This document shows, piece after piece, positions 48,561-59,170 of a stretch of 64,000 nt of DNA (its first letter is position 1; every line of letters begins with the position of its first letter). Source of the DNA: Pyrrhosoma nymphula. Its lineage: Eukaryota > Arthropoda > Insecta > Odonata > Coenagrionidae. Position numbers and translations under genes: made by a program. The notes under the pieces are model-generated. The model was not told where the DNA came from. It did no database searches and was given only the letters and a program-made list of their open reading frames with translations. The stretch is from positions 82,146,576 to 82,210,575 of the forward strand of contig OY754329.1 in NCBI GenBank assembly GCA_963573305.1, in the 5' to 3' direction.

Positions 48561-49756
48561 TGATCCCTTTTTTTCCAAATTTGACTTGGCTTCTAGTTGC
48601 AAACAACATAGTAACACAGTAAAAAGCATCTAATAAATGTCTGTTTTCAGTACTACTACATTAAAAATATTATATCGATGTTTTACATGAAATATTTATC
48701 ATTCAAAATTTAGAAATAATGTTAAAATGCCAATTAAAAGTATTTAATTCAAAGGTCTGTCTTTCAAAAGAGTATTTTTGCTGTGCCATAAGTATCATAT
48801 GTCATGGGGATATCGAGAAAACTTTAACATAAATTTATGACCTCAAATTTTCATATTCCCGTAACTGTGGCAACGGATGTATATTTTGCATACCAATTGG
48901 GCATGACCAACAATGTGGTAATGCAAAATAGGTCGAAATCGAAGAGGTGAAGGGTAATATCGGTCTTTTTTTGGCCGTTTTGACATGTAATTACCCAAAA
49001 TGGAAATTAAGAAACCACCGAGAAAGAATTTCGTACGCTCCGTCGGAAAGAACTGACGCACTTGTCGTGAAAATACGAAACTTAATCAAATAAACTTCAA
49101 AAATACATTTAAACATTACATGAAGTCAATTTAAAAAACAGCAACTTTGTAACAGTAAAAATTGGGTGCATGAGAGAAGAAACAACCTGTTTTATGGATG
49201 GTTCCAGGACGAATTTCTTTTCAACATTTCAATCAATGAATAATTTTACTGACTCTAGTTGATATTTTGTCAGCATGCGTATTTCGCGAGAAGTCACATA
49301 TTAAAGTCAAGCCACGGATGAAAACTGAACTTTTGAAGAGGATAAATTGGTTGTCGAAAATTTTAAGGAGCATGTTAAAATCAACGGTACCTGGGATCTT
49401 TTGACTACCAGAACAATAGATTACGCCTTAGTGGGATTTAGTAAGCGGTAGTTTTTCTAATGACAGCGAGTGATACAAATTCTACAAACCTTAGCTTATG
49501 GATTATTTTCATAGTAATCTCTACGGCAATATCGAGAATGAAAAAGATACACATTCGTTGGAGTGTCACAGCATTGGAGTTTTTTTGCATCATGTAATTG
49601 TGTTATATGATGATTATTTGAGGATTACAGGTTTACACATTTCGAGTTTTAGGATCTATACGGGATATTATAAAGAGTAAAAATAACAGAAGAGATATAT
49701 AATGTATTGTTATGATGTAGCTATGCAATCAGTAATACTTAAAATAAGTAATTCTG
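48561..49756. other. Non-coding, past the copia insertion point
   Basis: Similarity to unit 1 continues to about 48752, the position where copia entered unit 1 (14214). The following kilobase is absent from unit 1, probably because it was lost when the copia, hAT and inversion complex formed. No gene recognised. Confidence 0.45.
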
Positions 49757-50076
49757 TCAAATAAGTCACCAGTATGCAGAGATCCGTGAATTTAGAAGGA
49801 TGCGACAGCTGTGAGGAGAAGTATCCAATCCAGCATGATAAATCACTATGCCCAGGCACTTGATCGTATTGTTAATTGAAAGAGTTAATCTGGTTAACTC
49901 CAGAAAAACAAAAAAGAACGAATGAGACCGCGTTAGCGCCCAAACGCTCACAGCCAGCAACCAACAAACGTAATAAATACCGTGTGTTAACCCGCGCCAA
50001 CTACTAGGGAATGATCCCTTACTTTGTAAGACGTCAGGGAAGGCTGGTAGTCCTTCTTCGGAGAATTTATAAGGAC

Positions 50077-50779
50077 ATTCTCCGAAGAAGGACTACCAGA
50101 GGACTTCATTAAGTTAATTGAATTCTGCCTAAAGAATTCATACTTTCGATGGAACGACTGCTACTACCAACAAGTTGACGGCACTGCCATGGGATCTCCT
50201 CTGTCACCTGTCGTGGCCAATATCTTCATGGAGGACTTTGAAAGGAGAGCAATTGAGTCCTATGCTAAGAAACCACGACTATGGCTGAGATACGTGGATG
50301 ATACTTTTGTCATCTGGCCTCACGGCAGGGATGCCCTTCAAGACTTTCTCCTGCACCTAAACTCTCAGCACCCAGCAATCAAACTTACGATGGAGATGGA
50401 GCAAGATGGACGCCTACCCTTCCTGGATGTAGAAGTATCAAGAAACGAGGACGGATCTCTAGGTCACTCTGTCTATCGAAAGGATACTCACACAGACAGA
50501 TATTTGCACTCATCATCCCATCACCACCCTCAAATTAAAAGATCCCTGGTTAAAACTCTCCTTCATCGAACCGGAGTCATATCGGATGAAAAATCAAGGC
50601 GTAAGGAAGAGGAACATGTTGCATCGGCCCTCATGAAGAATGGCTACTCCAAGGCCCTTTTCAGGACCATAAAGAGGGAAATGCAAGAGAAAAAGGAAAC
50701 CAAGGAGACTCCAAAGCCAAGGGGCTTTGCCACCTTACCCTTATCGCGGGAACGACGGAAAGGATTGGGAGGATTCTAA
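50077..50779 (+). pseudogene. Penelope-like reverse transcriptase (C-terminal part)
   Basis: The frame is open from the fold-back junction; the first ATG is 50189, but the RT clearly extends upstream (DFIKLIEFCLKNSYFRW, YQQVDGTAMGSPLSPVVAN). Catalytic LRYVDDTFVIW (YVDD, two Asp) lies at about 50285-50320, then LPFLDVEVSRNEDGS and YRKDTHTDRYLHSSSHH, all standard Penelope RT blocks. The palm N-terminal part with the first Asp is missing. A one-base loss near 50740 shifts the frame so that it ends at 50779, while the original frame carries on as TTERIGRILKKHD. The enzyme would have copied element RNA into DNA; this copy is defective. Confidence 0.92.
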
Positions 50780-51216
50780 AGAAACACGACATCACACCAA
50801 GATATCGCGCAGTGCAGAAAATAGGTGACCTTCTACCAAAATCTAAGGACAAAATCCCTGACCTGCAATACGAAGGAGTATATGAGATTCCCTGCAGCTG
50901 CGGCCAGAAGTATGTGGGCCAAACGAAGAGGGCGATCTCCGTTCGTTTGAGCGAGCACCGCAGGGCTCTCAAAAACAAGCACTGCGTGCAGTCAGCAGTT
51001 GCAGAGCATGCCTTCTCGAACCCGGGACATCAACTTAACATCAATGACGCACGAGTCTTAGCCAAGGAAAAGTTTTATTTTCCTCGACTCATCAGGGAGG
51101 CTATTGAAATAGAGAAGGTGGAGGCTAATTTCAATCGGGATGACGGGCATTTTCTGTATTGTTACTTTGTTATCTTCTTCTATTCTCTGTACCTTGTTTT
51201 GCAAATGTGGAAATAA
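50735..51216 (+). pseudogene. Penelope-like GIY-YIG endonuclease domain
   Basis: Continues the element protein after the frameshift: RYRAVQKIGDLLPK, then GVYEIPCSCGQKYVGQTKRA (GIY-YIG in the form GVY...YVG, with the preceding Cys pair CSC), VRLSEHRRALKNKH, and a conserved AEHAFSNPGHQLN block (about 51000-51040). It ends at TAA 51214-51216 after a longer hydrophobic tail, suggesting a small frame change near 51130. The family role is to nick the target DNA to prime reverse transcription. Separately translated here only because of the upstream frameshift. Confidence 0.88.
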
Positions 51217-51242
51217 ACACCTTGAATTGAATTGAATTGACC

Positions 51243-51300
51243 GTTTGGCATTCGGACTTGATCTGAAGATGTGGCCTGCATTGGCTACGAAACGTCATCG
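51243..51300 (+). ncRNA. Candidate hammerhead ribozyme core in the Penelope 3' region
   Basis: CTGAAGA (51263-51269, matching the CUGANGA box), then a helix GTGGCC / GGCTAC (51271-51276 with 51283-51288, one G-U pair, 6-base loop), then GAAA (51289-51292) and CGTC. This is the core order of a hammerhead, and Penelope-like elements are known to carry hammerheads in their terminal regions. There is an unpaired T between box and helix, and helices I and III were not convincingly found, so activity is uncertain. Confidence 0.5.
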
Positions 51301-51774
51301 TAAAGATACACTGACGCAGCTTTGCCAGAAAAACATGGAGAAACCAGCACAACAGCGCTGCGAAAGCCTCAAACAGAAATTCGTCTATCCCATTTTTGAG
51401 TTACCTTCGCCTCTTGCAAAGTTGCTTCCCCCATCTCCTAATAAGTAAGGATTCTCTGGCGTGTATCGGTCACTTTGTTTCAAACAGCCTTCCCTGACGT
51501 CTTACAAAGTAAGGGATCATTCCCTAGTAGTTGGCGCGGGTTAACACACGGTATTTATTACGTTTGTTGGTTGCTGGCTGTGAGCGTTTGGGCGCTAACG
51601 CGGTCTCATTCGTTCTTTTTTGTTTTTCTGGAGTTAACCAGATTAACTCTTTCAATTAACAATACGATCAAGTGCCTGGGCATAGTGATTTATCATGCTG
51701 GATTGGATACTTCTCCTCACAGCTGTCGCATCCTTCTAAATTCACGGATCTCTGCATACTGGTGACTTATTTGA

Positions 51775-52169
51775 CCTGGGATAGACGAAGAGAAACCTGG
51801 GAGATTGAGAAACCTGGGATAGACGAAGCCTCAACTGTGACTCATATCATCTCAGCCTTCCACTGCCCAACTCGAAATTCCCGAAACAATTTGCTACCGA
51901 TGAACAGTTAATGCTCATAAGAGAGAAAGAAACTTTAAAGTTATTTAAATCGCTGTATTGAATATTTCGTCAATGATTTACATCTGTATACCGTCAACGC
52001 CTCTATTTGTTGATTATGGCCGAATGTATTTTGCAGGCTTTTTGATTGAAAATACTCATTTTTCAAGTAATGATGCTACGACTAATATGTACTAACGAAA
52101 AGTCGCATGCTGGTTCATTGTTGTAGGGTATCTCATGGAGATTTTTCTCAGCGATTTCGATTTCAGCTG
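51775..52169. other. Non-coding, nothing recognised
   Basis: Short stretch between the Penelope element and a LINE fragment. A short direct repeat (AACCTGGGA at 51794 and 51812) is the only structure seen. Confidence 0.4.
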
Positions 52170-52900
52170 GATCTTGAGCAACTGGTTCAAAATAAAACAG
52201 GGCGTAAAGCAAGGATGTGTTGCACGGTAGATGTTCAATGTTTTTATGGATGAGTGAGATATGCATGAACTGTACGTAAATCATGCTGTTTTATTGTCTA
52301 ACAGCCCACAGGAATTACAAGGGTTCCTAAAATCGTTTTTAAAGCTAAGGGAGAATGGATTTGAGGAGTAACGACTCGAAAACCAAACTAGTTGTTTTAG
52401 AGAGAGAAAATGGTATTAATTGTATGGTTAGGGTGAATGGTAAAATGATTGAAAAGTCGACCAATTTGAGTACCTCATCTGAATGTTTGAATAAGACGGT
52501 AAGATGGATGATATATGATTAAAAAGTGAGTGAATGCAAGTTGACAAGTAGTAGAAAGCATGTGGAGTCTATCAAGGAATTATTGTTTGTCTAGGGAAAA
52601 GAAAATCACAGCGCACAAAAGTATTCCCCTCCCAATGTTATTATATTGGATAAAAACCTGGGTAAGTTAGGATAATAGCCAAATAGTTGGATAAATGCAG
52701 AGGAAATGGGTTATACGGGATGTATTTGCGGGAAAAGTAGGATCTATAGGGCTAGGGATGAGTGGATAATTAAAACATATGAGTTGGATGCTCCAGTAAT
52801 GGAAATATATGAAAGGAGTGTGCTTCATTGGTTTGGTCATATTGAGAGAATTAGTGAGAATGGATTAACCAAATATATACAGCTAGAATTTACTTTAGTG
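52170..52900 (+). pseudogene. Non-LTR retrotransposon reverse transcriptase fragment, decayed
   Basis: IKQGVKQGCVAR (RT block with the conserved QG), then MFNVFMDE and HAVLLSNSPQELQGFLKSF, the region after the YADD box, which here is lost or changed. At the end is VLHWFGHIERISENGLTK (52820-52875), the conserved 'WFGHVERM' C-terminal motif of insect LINEs. Many stops and shifts. The N-terminal and endonuclease domains are absent. It differs from the LINE at 33220. Confidence 0.8.
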
Positions 52901-54119
52901 GTACCTAGTTCTTTAAAAAGAGATATTTTTCGTTTTCTACTTCTCTAAATTAATCCCATTTCCACGACGTTTTGCTTAGTTAATGCCATTACATAATCAT
53001 TTCTGGTATTTTTTTAATTATTCGATGTTCTATGATGCTGGGGTGAATGGCATGAATGTACCGAAATGACCGAGAACGCCATGGGTGAATGTGGTGGAAG
53101 AGTCTCTTAAGAAGAAGAGCATTAGGAGGCTGATGAACAGGAGGGCGTGTATGAAGTAATGTATGGGAATAACTGAAGCAGAAGATGGATGCAAGAGTAC
53201 AACGGAGCAAACTATTAAAGTACAGTCAGCTCTACTGCCTTATCAGCGATAATTGAACTATATCAGACTATATCTAACACAAAAGAAAACGGCGTGATGG
53301 GTATATATGAGATACTACATTTAACTCTTACAATGCCTCATGCCAAACTTTTTCGGCGTGAATGTTCAATGTCCATGGTCACCACGGGAAACCCGGTCTT
53401 ATACTTCAACTTATGGCTATCTATCCAATCGTAATTCTCGCAACTGGGGTGTACACATGGTTCTAGATTCATCGTACTAATGCCAGCCCACTGATTGAAA
53501 ATCTTGTTCTAAAAGGCTATGAAGAAAACAACAAGAAATTAAGTTTTTTCAACACGACCTTCCATCTGTCACTATCTTTTCGCCGTCTTTGTCTTACTAA
53601 AGTATTTTATCAACCTTATATCTCTCTAATTTAATCCTTTTTTCATTGGTATCTTCACTTATTACCTCACTCTGCGAAATAACTAAAACTTCGACAGTTA
53701 ATCTAAGACGCAAACAAAAGCGTTTTCTTTCTACTGTGTGTTCTTTATATTTTATCTCATTATAAAAATCGTATACAGTATGTGTCTTTACACTTTCCAT
53801 GCTTGCATTATTAGACCAAGTAGTTATTATCCAAAAAAGTAATATTTAATGTGCTTTGCTTCAGCGTTATACTGATGAATATAATCTTGAGTAATACCTT
53901 AACGAGATTTATAATGTTGTAATGTTCTCGCAGTCTGCTTTCCTAATCACAAGCTACTGACCGTTTTTGGCGTCAGATGCGTTATTTCCCTGACTGGTTC
54001 CGAGTCGCTTCGTCTATTAAATTGAGAAATTTTGAAAATATTGTGCGTTGAAAAGAATAATATAAGAGTTCGATTGAAAAAAATGAATAGTCCTTTATCT
54101 CCGACTAAGAAAGTAGCCA
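52901..54119. other. Upstream region of GrB1', with receptor relic
   Basis: From about 53240 it matches 22840-23723 of unit 1. It includes the fragment of an older receptor (53440-53550, GVYTWF-stop) and about 430 bp of conserved 5' flank before the GrB1' ATG. It shows no hAT pieces, so it preserves the pre-insertion arrangement. Confidence 0.65.
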
Positions 54120-55178
54120 ATGACATCGGCGGCGCTGAAGCGTCACACTATCACCAGCCTATCATATAAGTCAAGAAATCCTCACCTTTCCCTCAAATCA
54201 AGATTGGACGCGATGATTCACAGGTCAATTTCCACTCTACTCTGCGTGTTCCAAATACATGGAATGTCTATCAGGGATCTTCTTTCACCAGAGTGGAATG
54301 AAATCGGACTATGGGAGAAGTTCGAATCGGTATACCGGATTGTAGTGCCCACTGTGGGAGTATTTTTCTCTTTCATGTCCTTGCTGGATTTCTACTTCAA
54401 GAGCAAAGAGACATCTGAGATGGAAAATATTCCAATGTTTTGGGGCGTTGTAGAATGGATCTGGGTGTTTCTGCACAACATTCTCGGGACTTGGGTGTAC
54501 ACATGGTTCCAGTTTCATCGCGCTAAAATCGGTCAACTGATTAAAAATCTTGCTTTAAAAGACTGTGATGAATCCACCACAAAACAAGTTTTTTCAAAAC
54601 TCAAAGTCTTTGGAGTATATCTCTCATCCTTCTTTTTATTGCATCTGATTTTCCAAACGCTCTTCAGTTACATAAACCTTGTGAAATATCCCAAAGAAAT
54701 TTGGAGCTCCCTCGCCTTAATCATATGGTCTACAGTGAATTTAACTTTCCAGCTTTATTTTGCACTGGTGCTGTATCTTTTCCTGTGCAACGTGATAATC
54801 ATGAATAAGGGAATTGAAAAACTCACAAAAATACGGACAGAGGAAGGATTAGGTAACCTTCATGAGTTCAACAGGAAAATCGTCTCATGGGAAAGTGGCT
54901 GGAAATACAAATATAAAGTCCCAGAAATAGAATACTGGGCATTTTTTGACTTGGATCTACATTCATCATTTCGTTCAACCAGTGGAGTATTTGGTCTTGT
55001 AATAGTATTTCAAATTGGCTATTGTGTAGCTCACGTTACATTTGATTTATTTGTAGTGATTAACGAGGATTTTTGGAATGAATCACTCACGTATATCTTA
55101 GCCAATATATACTTCACCATCTCTTACTTGCTTGGACCCATTGTCTTCTTAGCTCTTGGTCAGCTCTCTGAAAGACAG
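54120..55178 (+). CDS. GrB1': gustatory receptor-like, intact large N-terminal exon (partial gene)
   Basis: 353 codons, ATG 54120 to a CAG|GTATGT donor at 55178/55179, phase 0. The start is supported by upstream conservation with GrB1. N-terminal LLCVFQIHGMSIRDLL resembles the Gr family start. Membrane-like segments at about residues 73-92, 105-131, 162-188, 197-228, 288-314 and 323-349 (NIYFTISYLLGPIVFLAL), with a charged loop 229-285 containing an EYWAFFDLDLHSSF motif shared with GrB2 and GrC. About 350 residues before a final small exon or two is the usual Gr build. The gene would act as a ligand-gated ion channel or receptor in sensory dendrites. The C-terminal exon is not seen in 55179-57596. 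It is the only GrB1-type copy without breaks. Confidence 0.87.
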
Positions 55179-56397
55179 GTATGTAGTTTTCTGTGTTTCT
55201 ATGCTTTAGAGATACTATTGATGCACCTGATGACAAAATATCAAGGAGGAACGATGCCTAAGGTGACAATCTGGGAATCAGAATTTATAAGTTAATGTTT
55301 CTTTGGAAGGCGCCAAGTAAAAGCTAGACAAAGCATTAGGTCATTTATAGTCTTCAAAAGGGAGTGTCTTTTGAATGTGATATATCACGATATTTGTAAA
55401 GAAAGGTTAATACCGAAATCAAGAGGTACTGTAAGTAGAGCGTGATAAATTCGATAACAATGTAATATAACGTAAGAAATCAATAACTCACGCATAACAC
55501 TACCCCCCAAAAGGAAGGGGGTAACTATATTCCAGTTTATTCCAGCTTTACCTTCACCGGTGTTAGCCATCTTATCTTTAGGGATATCCTTAACTTTTTG
55601 TGCTAGAAAGTTTTCACAACTTAAGTTTTTTTATCTTTCGTCTCCTTTTTCTTTATCCCGAACTGATATCTCATGCCTTTATCAATGGCCCTAATTCCTT
55701 GGATTACTCGCTTACTATCATCTGGTTATCAGCATATCATAATGGCGTTATTAGCTGTAATTTTTTCTTTATTACTTCATCTAGCACTGGATCAGCTCCA
55801 GCTAATGCTCAAAAATCAATAGATGACAACGAGAAACCTTTTAGTCTTACTCTGTAACTTATACCTATCCACCCTAATCCACTATCTGCCACCCTATCTT
55901 TCCTAAATTACTCTTATAAAGTATTTAACGAGTCTCATATCCCTCTAGTGGACCCTTATTTTCATTGAAAAGTACATTTTCTTCAGCATCACTCTGCAAA
56001 ACGCTACATCAAAATTAAAGAAACAAGAAAAAGATTTTTTCCAGTTTTTCTTCCTCTCTTGAAGTTTTCTCATCGCAGTAATTGCATTCCGTATTTCTTC
56101 CACCCTTCTATACATTAATATTTCCTAAGTAGTGATCACTTTTATTTTCAGCCTTTGTACTCCTAATTCCAAGTGGTGGCGCGTTTTTTGGCATTGGATA
56201 TCTCACTGCCCTGACAGTTTGCTTGAGGAAAAGAATGATGTAGGAGCTCGAAGTAAAAATCAATAATCTATTCAACATTTCTTCCCAACACTTTGTATGT
56301 TAGGAAGTTGGCAGAAATATTGGGTACGTCCAATATTCAAAGCATAATAATCCATGTACACAAGTGAAGAAACTCTCATAATTACCTCACATAAAGG
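55179..56397. other. GrB1' 3' flank or intron
   Basis: Single copy of the GrB 3'-flank block (55630-55860) that is present three times in unit 1. An 85-codon frame at 55600-55857 is partly kept in 25212-25403, where it has a stop. It lacks receptor features and I do not accept it as an exon. Confidence 0.5.
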
Positions 56398-57310
56398 ATG
56401 GGCGCAAAGAATCGGAGACCAATGACCTATTAGACTATTTTACGCATTCCAGCTACACGGGATGTCCATCGGAGATCTACTTTCACCACAACGGAATAAG
56501 GTCAGACCAGTAGTGATGTTCAATTTAGGATATTGCATCGTAGTGCCTACTGTGAGCGAATTTTTTCTTGCCTATCCTTTCTTGTAAGTTGCTTTAGGTG
56601 GAGAGAGATTTCCGAAGTGGGAAACATTCTATTATATTGGGGTACATTTGATTGGATCTGGATGTCTTTGCACCAAATTCTCGGAACTATGATGTACGCA
56701 TGGTTCCAGTTTCATCACAACAAAATCTATCAACTGATAAAAAACCATGCACTAAAAGGTTATGAATAGTCCACCAAAAAAATTTTAGAAAACTCTTTAT
56801 CTTTGGAAAATGCCTCACATTATCTCTAATTGCATTTTATTTTTATTTTGCTCTTCAGCTATATTAATGTTGCAAAAAACACAAGGGAAATTTTGGAAGC
56901 CGTAGCCATTATTTAATGGTCTATGGTGAATTTTTATTTCCAGTTGTGCTTCGCATTAGTGGTGCATCTATTCCGGTTCAAAGTGTTTCATTATGGAAAG
57001 GGCATTGAAAAAATCATTACAAGACGGGCAGAGGAAGAAATGAGAAACTCTGATGAATTCAATGGGCAAATTGTCCTACAGGATAGGGGCAGGAAGAACA
57101 CGAATCAACTCGAAGAAATATGATACTGGGCATTTTTCGACTTGGAACTTAATTCATCATTTCGTTCCGCCAGTGGAATTTTTGGACTAGTAACAGAATT
57201 CAAATCACCTACTGTGTGACTCACGCTACATTTTACATATTATTAATAATTAACGAGAACTTTTGGAGTCAACCACTTATGAATATCCCTACAGAGATAT
57301 ATACATCATC
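56398..57310 (+). pseudogene. GrB2': decayed receptor exon
   Basis: Matches GrB2 from its ATG (ATGGGCGCAAAGAATCGG) onward, with frameshifts near the start, a TAG at 56767-56769, a TAA near 56914 and a TGA at 57121-57123. Pieces still readable are WGTFDWIWMSLHQILGTMMY, FQLCFALVVHLFRFKVFHYG and GQIVLQDRGRKNTNQLEEI. The 3' end breaks off near 57310 before the donor, fused directly to sequence that lies 5' of GrC in unit 1. A dead paralogue. Confidence 0.9.
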
Positions 57311-57596
57311 GTGACTCCGACCTCAGCGTAAGTAGACGAAGTTTTAAGCCTTTTCTACCCGCCATTAACCAGTTATATGCAGCGAAAACACGTTGTCATT
57401 GTTGCCTTCGAAAGTATGCCTCATTTTCTCCTCTTCTGCGACAGGGTGCCTAAAGCAAAAAGCTGGGAGATGAAAATGGAGAGCAGGTGAAGGATCAATT
57501 CCTTATGGAAGCTTTTGTTCTTCAAAGGAATTGAAGCTCGCTAAGCCTTTATTCGCGCATCTGGAAATAAACCAATTTAATTAGCTTCATTAAGTC

Positions 57597-57977
57597 ATGA
57601 CAACCGCTCGTTTTATTATTTCCCGCGCCGTGGATGTTTTTGAACAAGCCGTAATCTTTTTGAGTAGTCTTGCAGCTACAACGGCTATTATGTGTGCGTA
57701 TAGAGATAGGCATAGAGGTAATTTTTCCCTTAAGGATAAAGTGAGCAGGAATCTTTACAGGTCACTGAAGCCCTTACTGTTCGTTATTCATTGGCTATTG
57801 CCAGGGATGTCAGTGAAAGACGGGTCAATGTCAGAGCTAGACGCTAAAGGGCTTTGGCGGTATTTTGGCATTGCTTACACGGTAGTTTTGGCAGCATGTG
57901 GTATCATATTCTCCATTGTTCACAGGATTCACTTACGCTGGGAATTGAAAGAAGATGTTCTAACGTGTAAGATCTGA
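57597..57977 (+). pseudogene. GrC': truncated receptor, N-terminal third only
   Basis: ATG 57597 (MTTARFIISRAVDVFEQAVI) with an intact start and about 115 codons colinear with GrC (KPLLFVIHWLLPGMSVKDG, YTVVLAACGIIFSIV). It then passes straight into unrelated sequence (about 57920-57940) that corresponds to unit 1 at about 35250, and stops at 57977. About 5 kb, including most of the gene, is therefore deleted in unit 2. Its upstream ATG suggests what the original GrC N-terminus was before the unit 1 copy lost it by a frameshift. Confidence 0.88.
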
Positions 57978-58390
57978 TCCAAAATCTATTCGAGTTAAAC
58001 TCTTCATTTGCCTCTTTATCTTCTTATAAATACTTTACATAGCATGTAAGATCTAGGCAAGTCGTACCATAATTAGGATTTCACACATATAAGCAGTAGA
58101 TTATGCAAAAATAAATTGGGAAATCTAACGCTCTTTCACTTCTCTATGTCTCTGTATAGTTAGATACTGCTAATTTCCTATCTTTCTTAAAATAATGATC
58201 TCTTCAGTGAAGAGGAAAAAAAGGAAGAATAAATTGCAAAGAAAATTCTAGGATCAAAATTTGAGAATGGCTAATAGATTATGAGGAAGGAAAGTTATGA
58301 AAATACAGAGAGTTTAATAGACACAATTAGGAAGACATGAATTATTAATAAGATTAGAAGAAAAGAAGATTTGAATTATAAGTAATGTTT
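57978..58390. other. Non-coding, shared with unit 1 (35280-35660)
   Basis: Diverged copy of the unit 1 sequence. No gene. Confidence 0.5.
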
Positions 58391-59170
58391 TATCTACATC
58401 TATGTACATATTAAACTGCGTGACAAGGCAGAAGCGTGTGGTAGGGGGTGCTAGGGCACCAGCCATAGAATGGAAGGGAATAGGGGAAAGCAGGGGGAAT
58501 ATGTTAGAGGTGAATGGTATGCCGACAAAGTGTCTTATGTCATTATGAAGCCGTTTAAGTTACAATGACTTATGCGGCGTGGAAAGAAATGTTATAGAAA
58601 GTGAAATTATAAAAGAAAACGATAAGACTTCGAACATATCTCTTCATATGATGATGAGGTCAGTGAGCTATACGTTCCAGCTTTCCTGACGGTTGCCTTA
58701 GTGATTCCACTGTCGTTATCCAACCGTGTCAACATATTTATATTGGAGAGGGTTTAAAAGGTTAGTCATCAACATCTAAATGGTCGTGCAATGATAGAAA
58801 TAATGGGACCAATTGGCGTTTTGTCTTTCAGGGCTAGAGGAGAGAAACTACTTGGAATATTACTAGGTTGATTAAGCGCTGGGAGGCCATTCGAAGGTTT
58901 TATGGATAAGGAAATTGATGCAGCAAGCATATTAGAACCCCACTATATTTCCAGGTCCGACAGAAACGATAAATTAAGAGAGATATTTTGCCGAACGGAT
59001 AGGTATGGGAATTCGTTTTTCCCCCGAACAATAAGGGACTTTAATAAATGCAAGGCGTAATTTCATAGAGCGTTTCCTTTTTATATGTAAATGGCTGGTG
59101 TCCTAACACCCCCCGCCACACGCCTATTGAGGCGGCTTGCGGGGTAGTATGTAGATGTAGATGTAGATGA
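58391..59170 (+). mobile_element. LINE 3' ends in inverted arrangement (CR1/L2-like, tentative)
   Basis: The plus-strand part (about 58700-59060) carries WEAIRRFYG and, at about 58998-59045, DRYGNSFFPRTIRDFN, the common C-terminal 'N.FFPRTI..WN' motif of CR1/L2/Jockey-type polyproteins. It then runs into a 3' UTR ending in GTAGAT repeats (59150-59170). The first 75-80 bp (58391-58468) are an inverted, diverged copy of the last 80 bp (59089-59168), including the CATCTACATCTA tail. Two copies may have landed tail-outwards, or one inserted with an inverted 5' part (twin priming). The insertion is absent from unit 1. The coding part is broken. Confidence 0.72.

Larger units (their letters stand above)
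49757..51774 (+). mobile_element. Penelope-like element, 5'-truncated, with 290-bp inverted terminal repeats
   Basis: Termini 49757-50046 and 51485-51774 are reverse complements with no difference that I could see. Between them lie an RT domain and a GIY-YIG endonuclease domain on the plus strand. Penelope-like elements are known to carry terminal repeats in direct or inverted orientation and to be 5'-truncated. Immediately inside the left repeat, 23 bases (50044-50066) are an inverted copy of the start of the truncated body (50077-50099), separated by 10 bases. The left end was therefore made by a fold-back or template switch during insertion. No clear target duplication is visible outside the repeats. 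Confidence 0.9.

Noticed and set aside
53597..53800. Minus-strand frame upstream of GrB1'
   Set aside because: Not conserved in the near-identical unit 1 sequence (23200-23400), where it is interrupted.
55600..55857. 85-codon frame as a receptor C-terminal exon
   Set aside because: It lacks the conserved last membrane segment and TY...QF tail, and the paralogous blocks in unit 1 carry stops.
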